NCBI GenBank assembly: GCA_003049465.1
Contig: PYSS01000039.1
Span: 216,106 to 280,105, forward strand
Length of the DNA: 64,000 bases
Origin: Magnaporthiopsis rhizophila
Taxonomy: Eukaryota > Ascomycota > Sordariomycetes > Magnaporthales > Magnaporthaceae
Direction of reading: 5' to 3'
The notes under the pieces were generated by a model, which worked only from the letters and a program-made list of their open reading frames with translations, was not told the origin of the DNA and did no database searches. Of this stretch, positions 45,605-57,465 are shown piece after piece (positions within the stretch are counted from its first letter, which is position 1; each line of letters starts with the position of its first letter). The translations under genes were made by a program, and so were the position numbers.

Positions 45605-46668
45605 ACGTTTCTTTGCTCGGGGCGTTGAGCGCCCTGCATATGATAGCATTGCGAGGACATCGTAAAAAATTCCCATTTTCCCCTTCCGTCTCTTGTTTTC
45701 CCATTTCCGCACCAAGGAGGAGTTTGTATCTATTACATGTGGGATATTTCACGACGGCTAGGATGAACGAGACGCCTTCCTTTCCCTTTTCCTTGGCCAC
45801 CGGTGTCGTCTCCGTCTGACTTGGCGGGCTTTTCTGGAAAGGCCCTTTCTCAAGTGAATTTCTTTTATTTTATCTGTTCGTGTTTCGTGTTTGACTCCAC
45901 CCCTCAGTCTGCCAAGAAAGGTGGCTTTCGTAACGAAGGATATACCGGTACCGCAGCGTCATCTTCCAGGGTTTCTTATTCGCGTAGTCTGACTGTACCT
46001 GCGTCGCTACTAAATCATGTGCGGCAGCTGGATTTCGGTCTTGAAACAAAATCGAAGCTAGGTAATGATTCATTGGCCTCTTTTTGTGTCTTCCATGACT
46101 GTGGGCGGGCCTATGTAAATGCATACATACATTGCAACCGTTCACAGTTATCCTCCATCGGGCATGAGATGATATGGATCCGTTGGGCTGGGCCAGCGGC
46201 GCCGCCGCTCCGTTCCGTGGGCGGGACTACCCGTCGCGGTCTGAAGTACAGCGGGGGTCCAGCCGGTCGATACGGCATTTGGCGGGACCCCGGGAACACA
46301 GATACACACATGATCCTTGTCACGGTAATCGCCCGATCCTGGGCCGCCGAGAGGCTTCCAACGGTCTAGAACGACTGGACAAGCACCATCCTTTCCGTAA
46401 GCTTGGAACTGACATACCGCTATTTTTTTTTCATGGACGGAACTTGCTGGATCCGTCCCGTTGGGACGTCCAGAGCTTATAAACAAGCTTCCAGTGCATG
46501 ACCATATATATACACGGAGCTCTGCCGCCTTTGTTTGAGATCCCGTGAGCCAAGAAACAGCGGCGAAGTAGACCCTCGCAACGGACTGCGCCGTTGGCCT
46601 TTCCTTATGCACACCCCACGTATACACACCACGGGCACGGCCGAGCGCAGAAAACACGACTCGGGGTC
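45605..46668. other. Convergent intergenic region, 1 kb
   Basis: Lies between the 3' ends of the Det1-like gene (+) and the MFS transporter (-). No credible gene or repeat is present. The open frame at 45803-46369 has no domain. Confidence 0.5.
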
Positions 46669-49108
46669 TTAGACCAGGTACCTAAACTCCTTGCGCAGCC
46701 TCTCGATGCGCACGTTGTCCGCGTCCTCGACCGCGGCCGTCCTCTTAGCCACGTCGGCGTGCGTCTCCCAGGCGGCCTGGCCGGCGGCAAGCTTCTTGTT
46801 CTCGCGCACCAGGATGGCGCGGAAGGCGAGACAGCCCAGCACCGTGACGCCGAACATGGCCAGGACGATGCCGTAGCTGCCGCGAAACCCGTTGGCCGAC
46901 AGGTTCCAGACGTAGGAGCCGGCGATGTTGCCGAGCTGCGAGAAGGCGTTGACCAGCGCCAGGGCCACGGCGCGCTTGGCGGGCGGGCGGGGGAAGGAGG
47001 AGGCTGTCCGGGGGTTAGAAAAGGGTGTAAAGTGGGAAAAGAGAGGAGAGGAAGAAAAAGTACGGGGTGTAGAGGGGAGTGTGAGTCTTACAGATCCAGC
47101 TATAAAACACAATGAATCCGGCGTAGGAGGATGCTTGAAGGAAGAGAGCCACGTAGCGAGCAGCCACGTTTGGGGTCGACATGGAGATGATGAAGCCGAG
47201 GATTCCGAAGAATATCGGGCCTGTAATGTGCCAGAACTATAACGGGAGATGATGGAGTTGTTTTAGGTTTACGGTTGGTGCGTTAGCAACCACTGCAAGG
47301 TGCAGAAAAAACATCGAGGATATAAACGCGGGTTCCATGTACGTACCTTCTCCTGCGTGCGGTCGGAATGCCAGGCGTTGCACAGCGAGACAACGCACGA
47401 GAACGCCCAAGGCGGGGATGAGAGAAGCAGCGTCGGGACGTAGTCGAAACCAACTGTTGCAAATTTGGAAAGCTCGTGGGGTTAGATAACAACAATAGAA
47501 CCACCACCACCATCACAAGGCGCCAAGGAACGACGTACGGGTTCCGGTCAGGGTCGGGAAATAGGCGTTGAAGCTCAGGCCGATGACGTATGCGGTGAGC
47601 ACCAGGCAGAGCAGGTAGACCTTGAGGTCCTTGAGGGTCATGACGAGGCCGTCGAAGACGCCCTGCTCGGACGAGTCCAGGTCGGCCTCGCCCACGTCCT
47701 CGGTCATGCGCAGCTGAGCCACGTACAGCTCCTCTTCGGTGAAGCCCTTGGTGTTGTGCGGGAGGTCCGGGAGGATGAATGCCGAGGAGATGCTTTTTTT
47801 TTTTTGTCACGCTTGGTGAGTACTGGGAAACAAAAGCAAGAGAAGGGCAAAGAGGGGCTTACGCGATCGCCATGGTTACTCCTCCTTCGACTGTTGTTGT
47901 TGTTGTTGTTGATGCACCAAGTTAGTTGATATCTGTAGGGATCGCGAGGATCAAGGGCATTTCACTCACTCCAGAACAGCCAACGCCATGCCGCGTGACC
48001 AAGCGTCCTGATTTGAAAGGTGACTTTGTTTTAGTAGGTGGACTGGGTAGGAAGCAGAGCGGGCTACGGGAACCGAGAGAGTATACCCTTCCATGTCTAC
48101 AATTGCACGTGTGTCAGTAGAGATATACGTTTGCGATGAGGGAGGAAATCCGCCTACTCGAAAGCACCCCGGCGCCGACGAGAGCGCTGAAGGCGTTGGA
48201 GATCAAGTTCCCGCAGAAGAGAATGGCGTTGCGCAAAGCGAGCTCCTTGCGCGTGTACTGTTTGTTTCCTGTCAATATCCGTTCCCACGTTGGTGTTTAT
48301 GTGGCTATCAAACTAGAGACATACCCATTTGCTCAGGAGAAGGAGGGCCCCGGGGAGGAAGACGGCCTCGGAGAAGCCGAGGAAGAAGCGTATGACGACC
48401 ATGTGAGCAAACGTCTGGGCAACTCCGCCTGTTTTACATCTATTTATCAGTTCCCGTCTCGTCTTACACCTGTAGTTGCCGGAAGTGGGACGGACTCAAT
48501 GTGGATATCAAACCCCAGACCAACATGGCGCACGCGATATACAGCGACGGCCGCTCGATCCGGTTGATGAAGATATTGCTGGGAACCTGCCTGTGGGTTT
48601 GGGTTCGTGAACCGAAAGGTCAGCCCTGAAGATGCCTAGCGTCGGTTGAGACTAGCCCAAGCCACCAAGGCGCGGCCCGGGCCGGTAGGCGTCGGGAATG
48701 CGGAGGACGTCGCATAGGGCGCGTGCGTGCGTACATTAGGATGTATCCCGCGTATAGAATGCTCAGGCAGGTGGCATATTGGTTGTAGCTAGCAGATAGG
48801 GTTGGCCACATTTGTCAGTGATTCCGGCAAGAAACATTCGAAAAGATGCTTCCAGCATGTAATCCGGGTGTGGCGCACTCAAGACTGAGATCCCTCTCAA
48901 GCCCCTTGAGGCGAGCAGCGGCGATGTTGTTGCGGTCTAGATAGTTCATGATGTAGATCAGGACGAACAGCGAGCATCGCGTGTCGAGCTTGCGCTTCAT
49001 GCTCTTCTCCACGGCCGCCCGGCGCTCCGGAGCCATGGCGGCCTGGTGTCCCGTCTCGCTTATGGCAGGCTTGTCGCGAGCGACATCATCGGCGGCGGGG
49101 GACGACAT
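46669..49108 (-). CDS. MFS transporter, allantoate/nicotinate (anion:cation symporter) family
   Basis: Twelve exons: 49108-48879, 48788-48735, 48590-48470, 48414-48325, 48257-48158, 48096-48087, 48007-47970, 47890-47863, 47792-47539, 47453-47347, 47236-47092, 47003-46669. They encode 503 aa with a continuous frame. The junctions rebuild conserved ACS-family features: I-M-N-Y-L-D-R-N-N-I-A-A-A-R, Y-A-T-C-L-S-I-L-Y-A-G-Y-I-L-M-Q-V-P-S-N, V-V-I-R-F-F-L-G-F-S-E-A and R-N-A-I-L-F-C-G-N-L-I-S-N-A-F. Then come G-T-L-G-H-A-A-W-R-W-L-F-W, F-N-A-Y-F-P-T-L-T-G-T and A-G-F-I-V-F-Y-S-W. About twelve membrane segments are implied, with a cytosolic loop of E/D-rich residues near the middle. The family (Dal5, Tna1 and relatives) takes up vitamins, allantoate or small organic anions by proton symport. 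The substrate cannot be told. Exon 6 is only 10 nt long, yet is needed for the frame. The exon 3 donor (GTGTAA) is weak, so that boundary is less certain. Confidence 0.88.
48087..48096 (-). other. 10-nt microexon of the MFS gene
   Basis: The exon AC-ATG-GAA-GG lies between a TTGTAG acceptor and a GTATAC donor. With its flanks it encodes N-M-E-G. Skipping it changes the phase of the next exon (1 versus 2), so it must be included to reach G-H-A-A-W-R-W. The upstream intron (61 nt) has a CTGAC branch site and the downstream intron (79 nt) an ACTAAAA-like one. Confidence 0.75.
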
Positions 49109-50797
49109 GATCTCTTCTTCTCTGCTACTTTCTTGCAATCACAACAGAAAAATTCAATACAGCACGAAACGACAGTGAGCGAGTTTTTCTCTTCTCTCGC
49201 GATGAGATGAAAATTTCTACCAATTAGCCGACGGAGATATGACGCAGCGCCCCTCGCCTTTCGCCTCAACAACGACAAAAGATTCTCCCCGTAGCCGCAA
49301 GTGGGCGGTGGGGTTTCATTTCGAACAAGAACTAGTGAGACCAAGAGGTGGGTGAGATACAAGCGCGCCCACAGCTGCCAACCGTTCGGGTCTCGGGTTG
49401 GAGTGACCCATCTGGGGATCTGCCAGACCGCTCACTTCGACAGGCTGAGGAGGAAAAAGGAGGGGAAGAGAATGGGGAGCGGGGAAAGGTTGGGGATCCT
49501 GTCTTATTTGCGGACGGAGTTGGTGTGCCGCGACTCCCTGTCGCCACGGGCCCATTCTCGGCGCGACTCGGTGGCTGGCGTTGCATTCTGCGGAGGTCCC
49601 AGGCTTCGAGTGGCGAGGGGTGATTTATCAACAAGGGGCAACGATGTTCACAAAAACATGACTGGGGTGGATACCTATCCTCCAAGAACTGACGAATGTT
49701 CAAACAAATAAGGAAAAAGTATCTTAGACCACAAGCACCCCTTTCCAGGATCATAAAGGTTAAATAATTTCCGACGCGGTTCGAATGATAGGGCATGAAG
49801 TTCGCCCGATTTGTAGGTTAATAAGATGTTTCTTGTTTGTGATGGTATGGACGTGTTCGCCGGGTTGTGATCCTGGAAGGGTATACGAGAAGAGGTAGGG
49901 GTAGATATTGATCTGCGCGAGCTATGCGTTCAATCAGTCCACGGACACATGAAATCTACCGGGTAAACCGGCTGATACCCAGAGCGGCAGTGATGTTTCA
50001 CATACTCCTGGCTTGGAGAGCTCGGCCACTCGACGCCTACGTTGCCGCTCAATCGGAATTAGTCCCGGCTGCCTGTTCGAGCTGGCTGCCGGGCATGGAG
50101 GCAGACTGACGCACAAGAGTGTGTGCTCAGCGCTCACCGCGCAAAATAAGCTTCACTGAGGAGCCGCTAAGAAATGGAACCCCACGAAATGAATCAAATT
50201 CCATGTTCAATGCCGGGCATCCCGACAGCAAATCCAATGGGAGGTAACACCGGCAAACAGCCCTGCACAACTGCAAAGCCCGACAGGCAGCATCCTGAGC
50301 GTCAGACCCACAAGGCCCATGCGCAGATTGGCCCCCCAACGTCCGCGCCGCGTGGACGGCGTGCCGAGGCAGCTTGGACGGCTGGAATTTGAACACCTCT
50401 TAACCTGCTCCGTCAGTAATCGCCCACCCAAGACAGCCCAAACCCAGCAGGAACACAGCTTACTCCGCGTTTTCCCCGCTCCTTGCCGTCTATCCCCGTC
50501 GTGCATCGCGAGCGACTCGGGAACGAAACATATCAGGGGCCGCCATAAGCAGCCACCGAAGGAGCGCGGCTGCGGCGGACTATTTACGCGAATTGGCTGG
50601 TCCTTTTCCCGCATGATTATTTTGCCCCCCGATATTACATCCACCAAAGGGGCCGCCCACCTCACCACCCGAACGACCATTGCAGGACGGGAAGCTCGCC
50701 CCAGTTGCCACGAGAGGAAGGTCCGGAAAAAAAAAGAACCTAGCATTGGGGCCATACTCGTGCAGATCGGTCTCACACCCACAGCTACCGTACAGCC
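49109..50797. other. Divergent intergenic region, 1.7 kb
   Basis: Shared upstream region of the MFS gene (-) and the M13 peptidase gene (+). Open frames in both directions lack domain character. No gene is called. Confidence 0.5.
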
Positions 50798-53646
50798 ATG
50801 GCCTCGACCGGCGGTGCCGGGCCCAGGGATGCCCGCCCAGCTGCAGCGGCAGGATCCGCTGACGAAAACACGCCTCTGCTCCCGGGGCAGGCGCATGATT
50901 CGGCCCATCCAGGCACGCCTCCTGCCCGCCTCTGGAATACTTTAAAAGGCTGGGCTCGCGGCCGCGTCTGGCCCCTCGTGCTCTTGCTCCTTCTCGTCAC
51001 CGGCCTGATCATCGCCGTAGTTGTCCTGGCAGTCACAGGTAAGACTCCTTCCTTGCTTTGACACCCCCCAAGTCTATCACCCTCCATTATGGTAGCCGCC
51101 GACTGGGTGTCACGTTTCACTCGTCTCTCATCGAGTGTCACTTGTCACACCAAGCAAGATAATACGTCCAAACACCTGGCGGGCTTCTCGTAACCGCTCG
51201 TGATAGGATAACCTCTAATATGGAAGCATCGGCATACTTATATATGGTTCTAACATTATAATTTTTTGTCCTCAGCCCATAGTCCCCACAACCCAGGCAA
51301 GATGAACTCGACCGCGCTGTGCCTGACGCCAGCGTGCATCCACGCCGCCTCCGAGTTCCTGTACAACCTCTCGCCCAGGTACCAGGAAATCGATGCGTGC
51401 ACCAACTTCGAGGAGATGGTGTGCGGGGGTTGGAGGCAGCGCCACAACATGCGCCCAGACCAGGGGAACATCAACACTCTGGGTCTGATGAACGACGCGA
51501 ACCAAGATATCCTCCGCTCCATCATGGAGAGCCCCTACCCGGAGGTTTCTCAGCACTCGGCCTTCTCCCCGCGCAATCTCGCCGTCGACCCCGCCTCCCT
51601 CGACAGGCAGAACTTTGACGAGATTCAGAGGGCCTACAATGCCTGCATGGCCATCGATGACATCAAGAAGGTCGGCATTCAGCCGCTGCAGACCGTCCTG
51701 ACCGATCTCGGCTCGACTTTCAAGGACTCGTCCGACATTTCCGAGACCATCCTCTTCATGGAGCGCCTTGGAATTCCTCATCTCCAGGGCCTCGGCGTCG
51801 GCTCGGACGATAAGGATCCTGTATGTAACCCCCTCTTTTTCTCTCTGCCACACGTGAATTTTTTAATTGCGTCGGGCAATGTCACTGGTCCTAACCACGC
51901 CGGATCTCAAACAGAACGTTATCGTCATCAGCACTGGGCCACGCACGGCGCCCGGCCTTTCCTCGAAATCATACTACACCGACGACTCGGTCATGTCCCA
52001 GTACCAGGATGCTATCAGCAAGGTCCTCGGCGCGGTTCTGCCCAATGCCTCTGCAAACGCCGCCGGTATGGCTGAGAAGATTGTCAAGTTCGAAAAGGAC
52101 ATTGCGGCTTTTACCCCTAGCTTGGCTCAGCTTCGTGACCCGGCCCAATCGTATGTCGCGCTTTGATATCCTCCGTCGTTTTTACTGCCTGGGCTCCAAA
52201 AGGACTTGGCTGACTTCAAATCGCCTCCAGGTACAATGTGATGTCGCTCCAGGACACAGCTAAACTTGCTCCGCAACTCGGTCTGGAGAAAGTGCTGAAG
52301 AGCCTTGCGCCTTCCAACTACACCATTGACCGGATGATCACCTCGTTCCCGCCATTCTTGTCCAACATGTCGGCCCTCCTGAGCAACTCGCCGAGCGACA
52401 CCGTCAAGGGTTTCTTCCAATGGAAGGCCATCCAGGGTCTGTCGGGCACTGTGGAGGCCGATGCGCTGAAGCCGTACACTCAGTTTATGAACAAGCTGCT
52501 CGGAAAGGACCCGGACGCTAAATCCGACCGCTGGCGCACATGCCTCGCCTCTGTTGACGGCAGCCTTGGATGGATTCTCAGCCGATTCTACGTCGAGAGG
52601 GCATTTTCTAGCAAGGCGAAAGACTTGGGCAACCAAATCATTCTCGACATCAAGGACGTGTTCTCTCAAAGGATCGACAAAGCCGACTGGATGGACGCCG
52701 ATGCCCAGAAGGTCGCCAAGGCCAAGGTCAAGAACATTGTCCAGAAAATCGGATATCCCGATCAGGTAAGCCTTCGTAAACCAGCGAGCAAGTCAGCCCC
52801 GTGTGTTCTTTTTTGAGCTAATTTTTGTTTTCCTTTCCGTTCCCCAGTCACCCAATGTGACGGACCCTCAGGCTCTTCAAAACTACTACGCCGGCCTCAA
52901 CGTTACCGATAACTTCTTCAAGAACAGCATCGCGGTCAAGCAGTTCGGGGTCAAGCGTTCGTGGAGCCAGCTTGGCAAGCCGGCCAACAAGGCCGACTGG
53001 GGAATGACGGCCCCCACGGTGAACGCGTACTACAACCCTCCGTGGAACGAGATCGTCTTCCCCGCCGGAATCATGCAGTTCCCCCTGTTCGGCGAGGGCC
53101 TGCCGGGATACATCAACTACGCTGCTTTCGGCGCCGTGGCTGGACACGAGCTGAGCCACGCGTTCGACAACAGCGGCAGGCTCTACGACCTGAACGGCTT
53201 CCTCAAGGACTGGTGGTCCAACGCCACCATCAAGGAGTTCGAGAAGCGGGCCGACTGCTTTGTTAAGGAGTACAGCAACTTCACCGTCCAGGGCACCAAC
53301 GGACCTCTCAAGGTGAACGGCGAGCAGACCCTCGGTGAGAACATTGCCGATGCCGGTGGTCTTAGCGCTGGCTTCTCGGCTTGGCAATCCAGGAGCAAGA
53401 CGACGCCGGACCTCCATCTTCCGGGACTGGACTTCTTCACCAAGGTATGTCGCGCACACTCTCTCTTGCCCTAGTTGCTCCCCTCTGTCGAGCATATGCT
53501 AATGTTTACGTTTAGGAACAACTCTTTTATGTGGCCTTTGGCAACGTTTGGTGCTCCAAGTACACGCCCCAGGCTCTGACGTCGCGGGTCTTGTCCGACG
53601 AGCACTCGCCGAACATGTTCCGTATCATTGGGTAAGCTCGATTTCA

Positions 53647-53680
<34 letters not shown>

Positions 53681-53823
53681 TATCGGCTTCTACCCTGCTT
53701 CTTTTGCGACAATATGTGCTAACAATCCCGTCTCCGCACGACAGAACTGCCATGATGAACAGCAGGGGCTTCAGGCAGGCGTACAACTGCCCTGTGAAGG
53801 AGCCGGTGTGTGAGATCTGGTAA
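50798..53823 (+). CDS. Neprilysin-type M13 metallopeptidase, membrane-anchored
   Basis: Seven exons, 50798-51038, 51276-51820, 51915-52150, 52231-52765, 52848-53444, 53516-53631 and 53745-53823, give 782 aa. All introns are GT-AG and in frame. A short cytoplasmic tail carries E-N-T-P-L-L, then one membrane segment spans residues 57-80 (type II). The ectodomain begins with C-L-T-P-A-C, continues with Y-x-x-I-D-A-C-T-N-F-E-E-M-V-C-G-G-W, and has N-A-Y-Y-N-P-P-W-N-E-I-V-F-P near 577-590. The zinc motif H-E-L-S-H spans 619-623. G-E-N-I-A-D supplies the third ligand E683 with D687. The end is C-x5-C-E-I-W, the conserved terminal tryptophan. It is a zinc endopeptidase for oligopeptides, acting outside the cytosol. 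Several N-x-S/T sites are present. Confidence 0.95.
53649..53679 (+). repeat. T31 tract in intron 6 of the M13 gene
   Basis: Near-perfect T run of 31 nt between the donor and a GCTAAC branch site, inside the 113-nt intron 53632-53744. It is not an ordinary polypyrimidine tract because it lies upstream of the branch site. Confidence 0.85.
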
Positions 53824-54460
53824 CGGGAGTCTCATTGATCGATAATTTTTTGCCACCCAACATCAGTCCATGTTTCGCTCACCGGATATGGGCCATTGCC
53901 TTCTCGTCAAACTCCAAAAGTCAATAGGAGTGACTACTGTGTTTTGTTGGATACCTACTACACATCGTCTTCTTGTACAGATAGTGCCCGCTAGGAATTA
54001 ATCATTACGTGCCACCGGCCGGGCTCACAAGATTTCTCGGGCTTGATTGACCCTTTTCCGCGGATGGTTTTAACAAGATTGGATGACTGTCAGTTTTCCG
54101 CCACACGCCCGCGGAACTACAAGACCCCTTGATATTTCCATATTTGGCCGCGTCCGATTTCCTGATTGGAACTTTGGCTGATGATGGGCGGTGGAACTCT
54201 TACCGTACATGGCCTATAATTACCCATCGCCATCTCATCTTTTTTTGGTTGTTTCGACAAACGGAGTGACGTATGTGGTAGGGTCCGGCGCTCATCCGTA
54301 CAGCAGATACAGGGACCAAATATAGGCAGAACGGACGCGATTTGCGCCTCCTGGTCATCCCGCGTCGGGGGTTTGTTTAGTTGCCACCCCCGACGACGCA
54401 GAATAACAGACGGAACAACGTCACTTTTTCAACTTGCCCGCAGGTAAAAGCGTGTCTGTC

Positions 54461-54550
54461 TTTTTTTTTTTCTTTCTTTCTTTTTTTTTTCTTTTTTTTT
54501 TTCTTTTTTTCTTTTTTTTTTTCTTTTTTCTTTTCTTTTTTTTTTCTTTT
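54461..54550. repeat. T-rich low-complexity tract with single C interruptions
   Basis: Ninety nucleotides of T runs 3-12 long separated by single C. It produces spurious Phe- or Lys-rich frames and is not coding. Confidence 0.9.
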
Positions 54551-55497
54551 GCCTATACCGAGCGATTTTTTTTTTCCAACATGAATGGCAGTGCTTCGCG
54601 GCTGGTTTCCCCAGGTACCTGAACCGTAAACTTCCCGTGCCCGGTTGAGGTGGAAAGGGATGAAACACGTGTTAAAGGAAGAAAAAGCAAGGAAAAAAGA
54701 AAAGAGAAAAACACGCACACGGCGGTTCCAGAAATGGGGGTCCCAGGGCGGATGAATGTTCGATTTTTGACCGAGCCGAATCAGGTCGTGACGGTGTCAA
54801 TAACCAGCCAGCACGTGCTGTACAGGAGTGATGGAGGCCCCGAGGCGAGATACTTGAGTTGAGCGAGTGAGCGGCTCACCCATCCATTGGCGGGAGCCGA
54901 GCCGAGGGGTTAGTTGGCCGGCTGGCGATACTCTCTGACGGCCGAACCCGCCCGCCGTCCCCGCGACCTGTGCTAGCTCCCGTCCATTGCTGACCGCCGC
55001 AGGGAACTGAATTTCTTCCCGGTTGCCGTCCCACTTTGGCCGCGTGGCTGCTATCGTTTTGGGTTTCTCCTTGCTAGTATGGGGGTTGTGCTTCCTCGGT
55101 TTCCCCGCCCTATCTTACCTGCAACGGTCGCGGCTTGGAGCACACCGCTTTCCATACTTTCTCGTGTCACCTAACTCACCTAGGTACTGAGCCCATCCAA
55201 TCTCACATTCTATAGGTGGTAGTCTTCCCTCCTCAAGCTCAGACGAGCCGAGTGGAGCCGCATGTGGGGGAGGGGAAAGCATTTGTCTCTTTATGGAGTG
55301 GACTCGCGAGGGTCTGATCAAGGAAAAAACATGAATCCAATACGACCCAGGTCGGCTGTCCTGTTTCCTCCGGTTTCAAGGCAGAGACGGACTGGTGGTA
55401 CGCTCTTTATGTATGATTGCGACCTGGTTAAATACGAAGTTTTGGGAAATATGGGGGAGGAAACGTAAAGCTTCCAAGCCAAATCGAGGGCGGCAGG

Positions 55498-55514
55498 AAA
55501 AAAAAAAAAAAAAA
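55498..55514. repeat. A17 homopolymer
   Basis: Simple A run in the region upstream of the histidine kinase. No associated element is seen. Confidence 0.85.
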
Positions 55515-57465
55515 GAATAAACTTCAAAATCGGCTGGTTGGCTGGCGTGGCTGCGGCTCATTTCATTGGGCGCCGCAAAGAGCAAAGAGCAGGATCATGT
55601 AAACGTCATGCCAAGTCCCACCACACCAAAGAGCTGCACAGACGGGATCCGCTGGTGCTTGATGATCGATCGTGGACGCCAATCCTCTTCGATTGTCACG
55701 TCTCTGAACGCGTCACAAACAGGCGAGTCAGATCGGCGACTCCCCTGTCTGCAAGGCACCACGGAGTTTTCGTTACTGCTTTCCCATTTTACGTATAGGT
55801 GATTTCTTCACGGGCGCGTCAATGACCAGCTCCCGGACGTTTTGCGCCGAGGCCTTTTCCCACCGCCCCGCCGGCTGTTGCGCGTGCCATGGCCATGACG
55901 AAATGCTGACCCGCAGATCCGACTGGTGGCGGAAATGCTCCTGTCCTATTCGTTCGGTCGCCCGATATTTGCACGGTTCAGCCGTTGGATGTCGCTAGCG
56001 AACACCGTTTCGCGCCAGACTTTTTGCAGCTCAGCTCAGCCGCCCTAGGACAGGGAGGCTAGCCAATATTTAACAATTGAGAAGCAAGCAGTGTCGTGTC
56101 GGTCTTGTCATGTCAGCTGAGGAGTCGGTCACCTTCATTGTTGTGGATTAATGTTTGGCATCCCTCCGAGAACCGGTTGTTGTTTACTGGGAATAAGGGA
56201 GGACGCACAATGGTCGGGCAACTGTGTTAGACGGCGACTCGGGAAGCACTAAAAAAAAAAGGAGGAGAAAGATTCAATAACCAAGTGCCGATTCCGGGGC
56301 GGAGCTGAAAGTCTTGTCACCATTATGGAGCACATCTTGGCTTGTCGCCGCCTTGTTGCCCACCTGCCTGACATGGCCCCTGACAGCGCCGCTTGCCCGC
56401 TGGCATGCAGCAAGTTGACGCCTTGTCTTCCAACCAAAATCTTAATTTCCATCTCTGCTCCCACATCCGTGCGTGGTCAGATTGAGGCGTAAAAGTCCCT
56501 GCGAACGATCCGCACCAACGTCAGCCGCCGCAAAGCTAGGTGTTGTGGAAGACAACACGGGTGCAAAAAGATTCTAATATATCAAAAATCAATTCGCCGT
56601 CTTGGTACGGACCCAAAACGGGATGCGACGGGGCGCTTGCAGCGAATGGCTGGCTGTTGTTCCTTGAGCGGGAAGGCGCAGGGTCCAAATGGACGCATTA
56701 CGTCATTGCGCAGGGCCGTCCCTACTCGGTTGGCTTTGATGCCCACTTGTCGAGCACCTCCTCCACTGCTTCCAGCAGCCCACTCCTGTCTCCGGATTTC
56801 CCTCGCCCTGCCCGCCGCATCCCCCAGCGCCCACGACTGCCAGCTCGCCCGGCTCTGTTTCTAGTCCACTCACACTCATAGGCTTCGCTCGCCCGAAAGA
56901 ACACCTGATATCTTCTTTCCCCCTCAAAACAGCCCAAGCGCGCGTGCATAGTAGCAGCCTGCCCCCACCCGCCTACCACCTACCACCTAGGCCTTGTCTA
57001 AACGCAGGCCCAAACAACGCAGCCTCACATTGGTAATATCTTGTCTTATCCGCTCGCCCGGCATTTTCGATACGTCCCACGGCGCACCAGTAGGCTTCGG
57101 CGCAGCATTGGTATTTGTTGCTAACGCCCCGGGCCGACCTGGAAGCGACTCGCCCGGACCGACCGAACACGTCGCCCGCCAACCTACCCAATTTGATCCA
57201 TCGCGTCACGGCACACCAACCTCTCCCGCCTTTGGCTACCTGCCCAGACGTGTCCGCCTGTCGCGCGAAGCCGAGCCCGAAGCAAATCTCGACCGTAGCG
57301 ACCGCCCTCGAACTCTACGTTGCTCACACTACCCCGAGACCAGCGGCGGCGTGAGCTCGGACGACGTCCTGGGGAGCGGCGGCACCGCATCCGCCACCCG
57401 CTCGTTTCTCCCCCGGGTCATGACTTGCGATCGCGCTTTAGCTGTGCTGCGATGAACAGCACCTC

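Larger units (their letters stand above)
53824..57465. other. Intergenic region, 3.6 kb
   Basis: 3' flank of the M13 gene and long upstream region of the histidine kinase. It contains a T-rich mirror-like tract (54461-54550, T runs broken by single C) and A17 at 55498-55514. The 3' kilobase is C-rich, as in fungal leaders. No credible gene is present. An unrecognised 5' exon of the kinase could lie near 57.0-57.4 kb. Confidence 0.5.

Noticed and set aside
54377..54718. Lys-rich minus-strand frame
   Set aside because: Produced by the T-rich low-complexity tract at 54461-54550. No real protein features.
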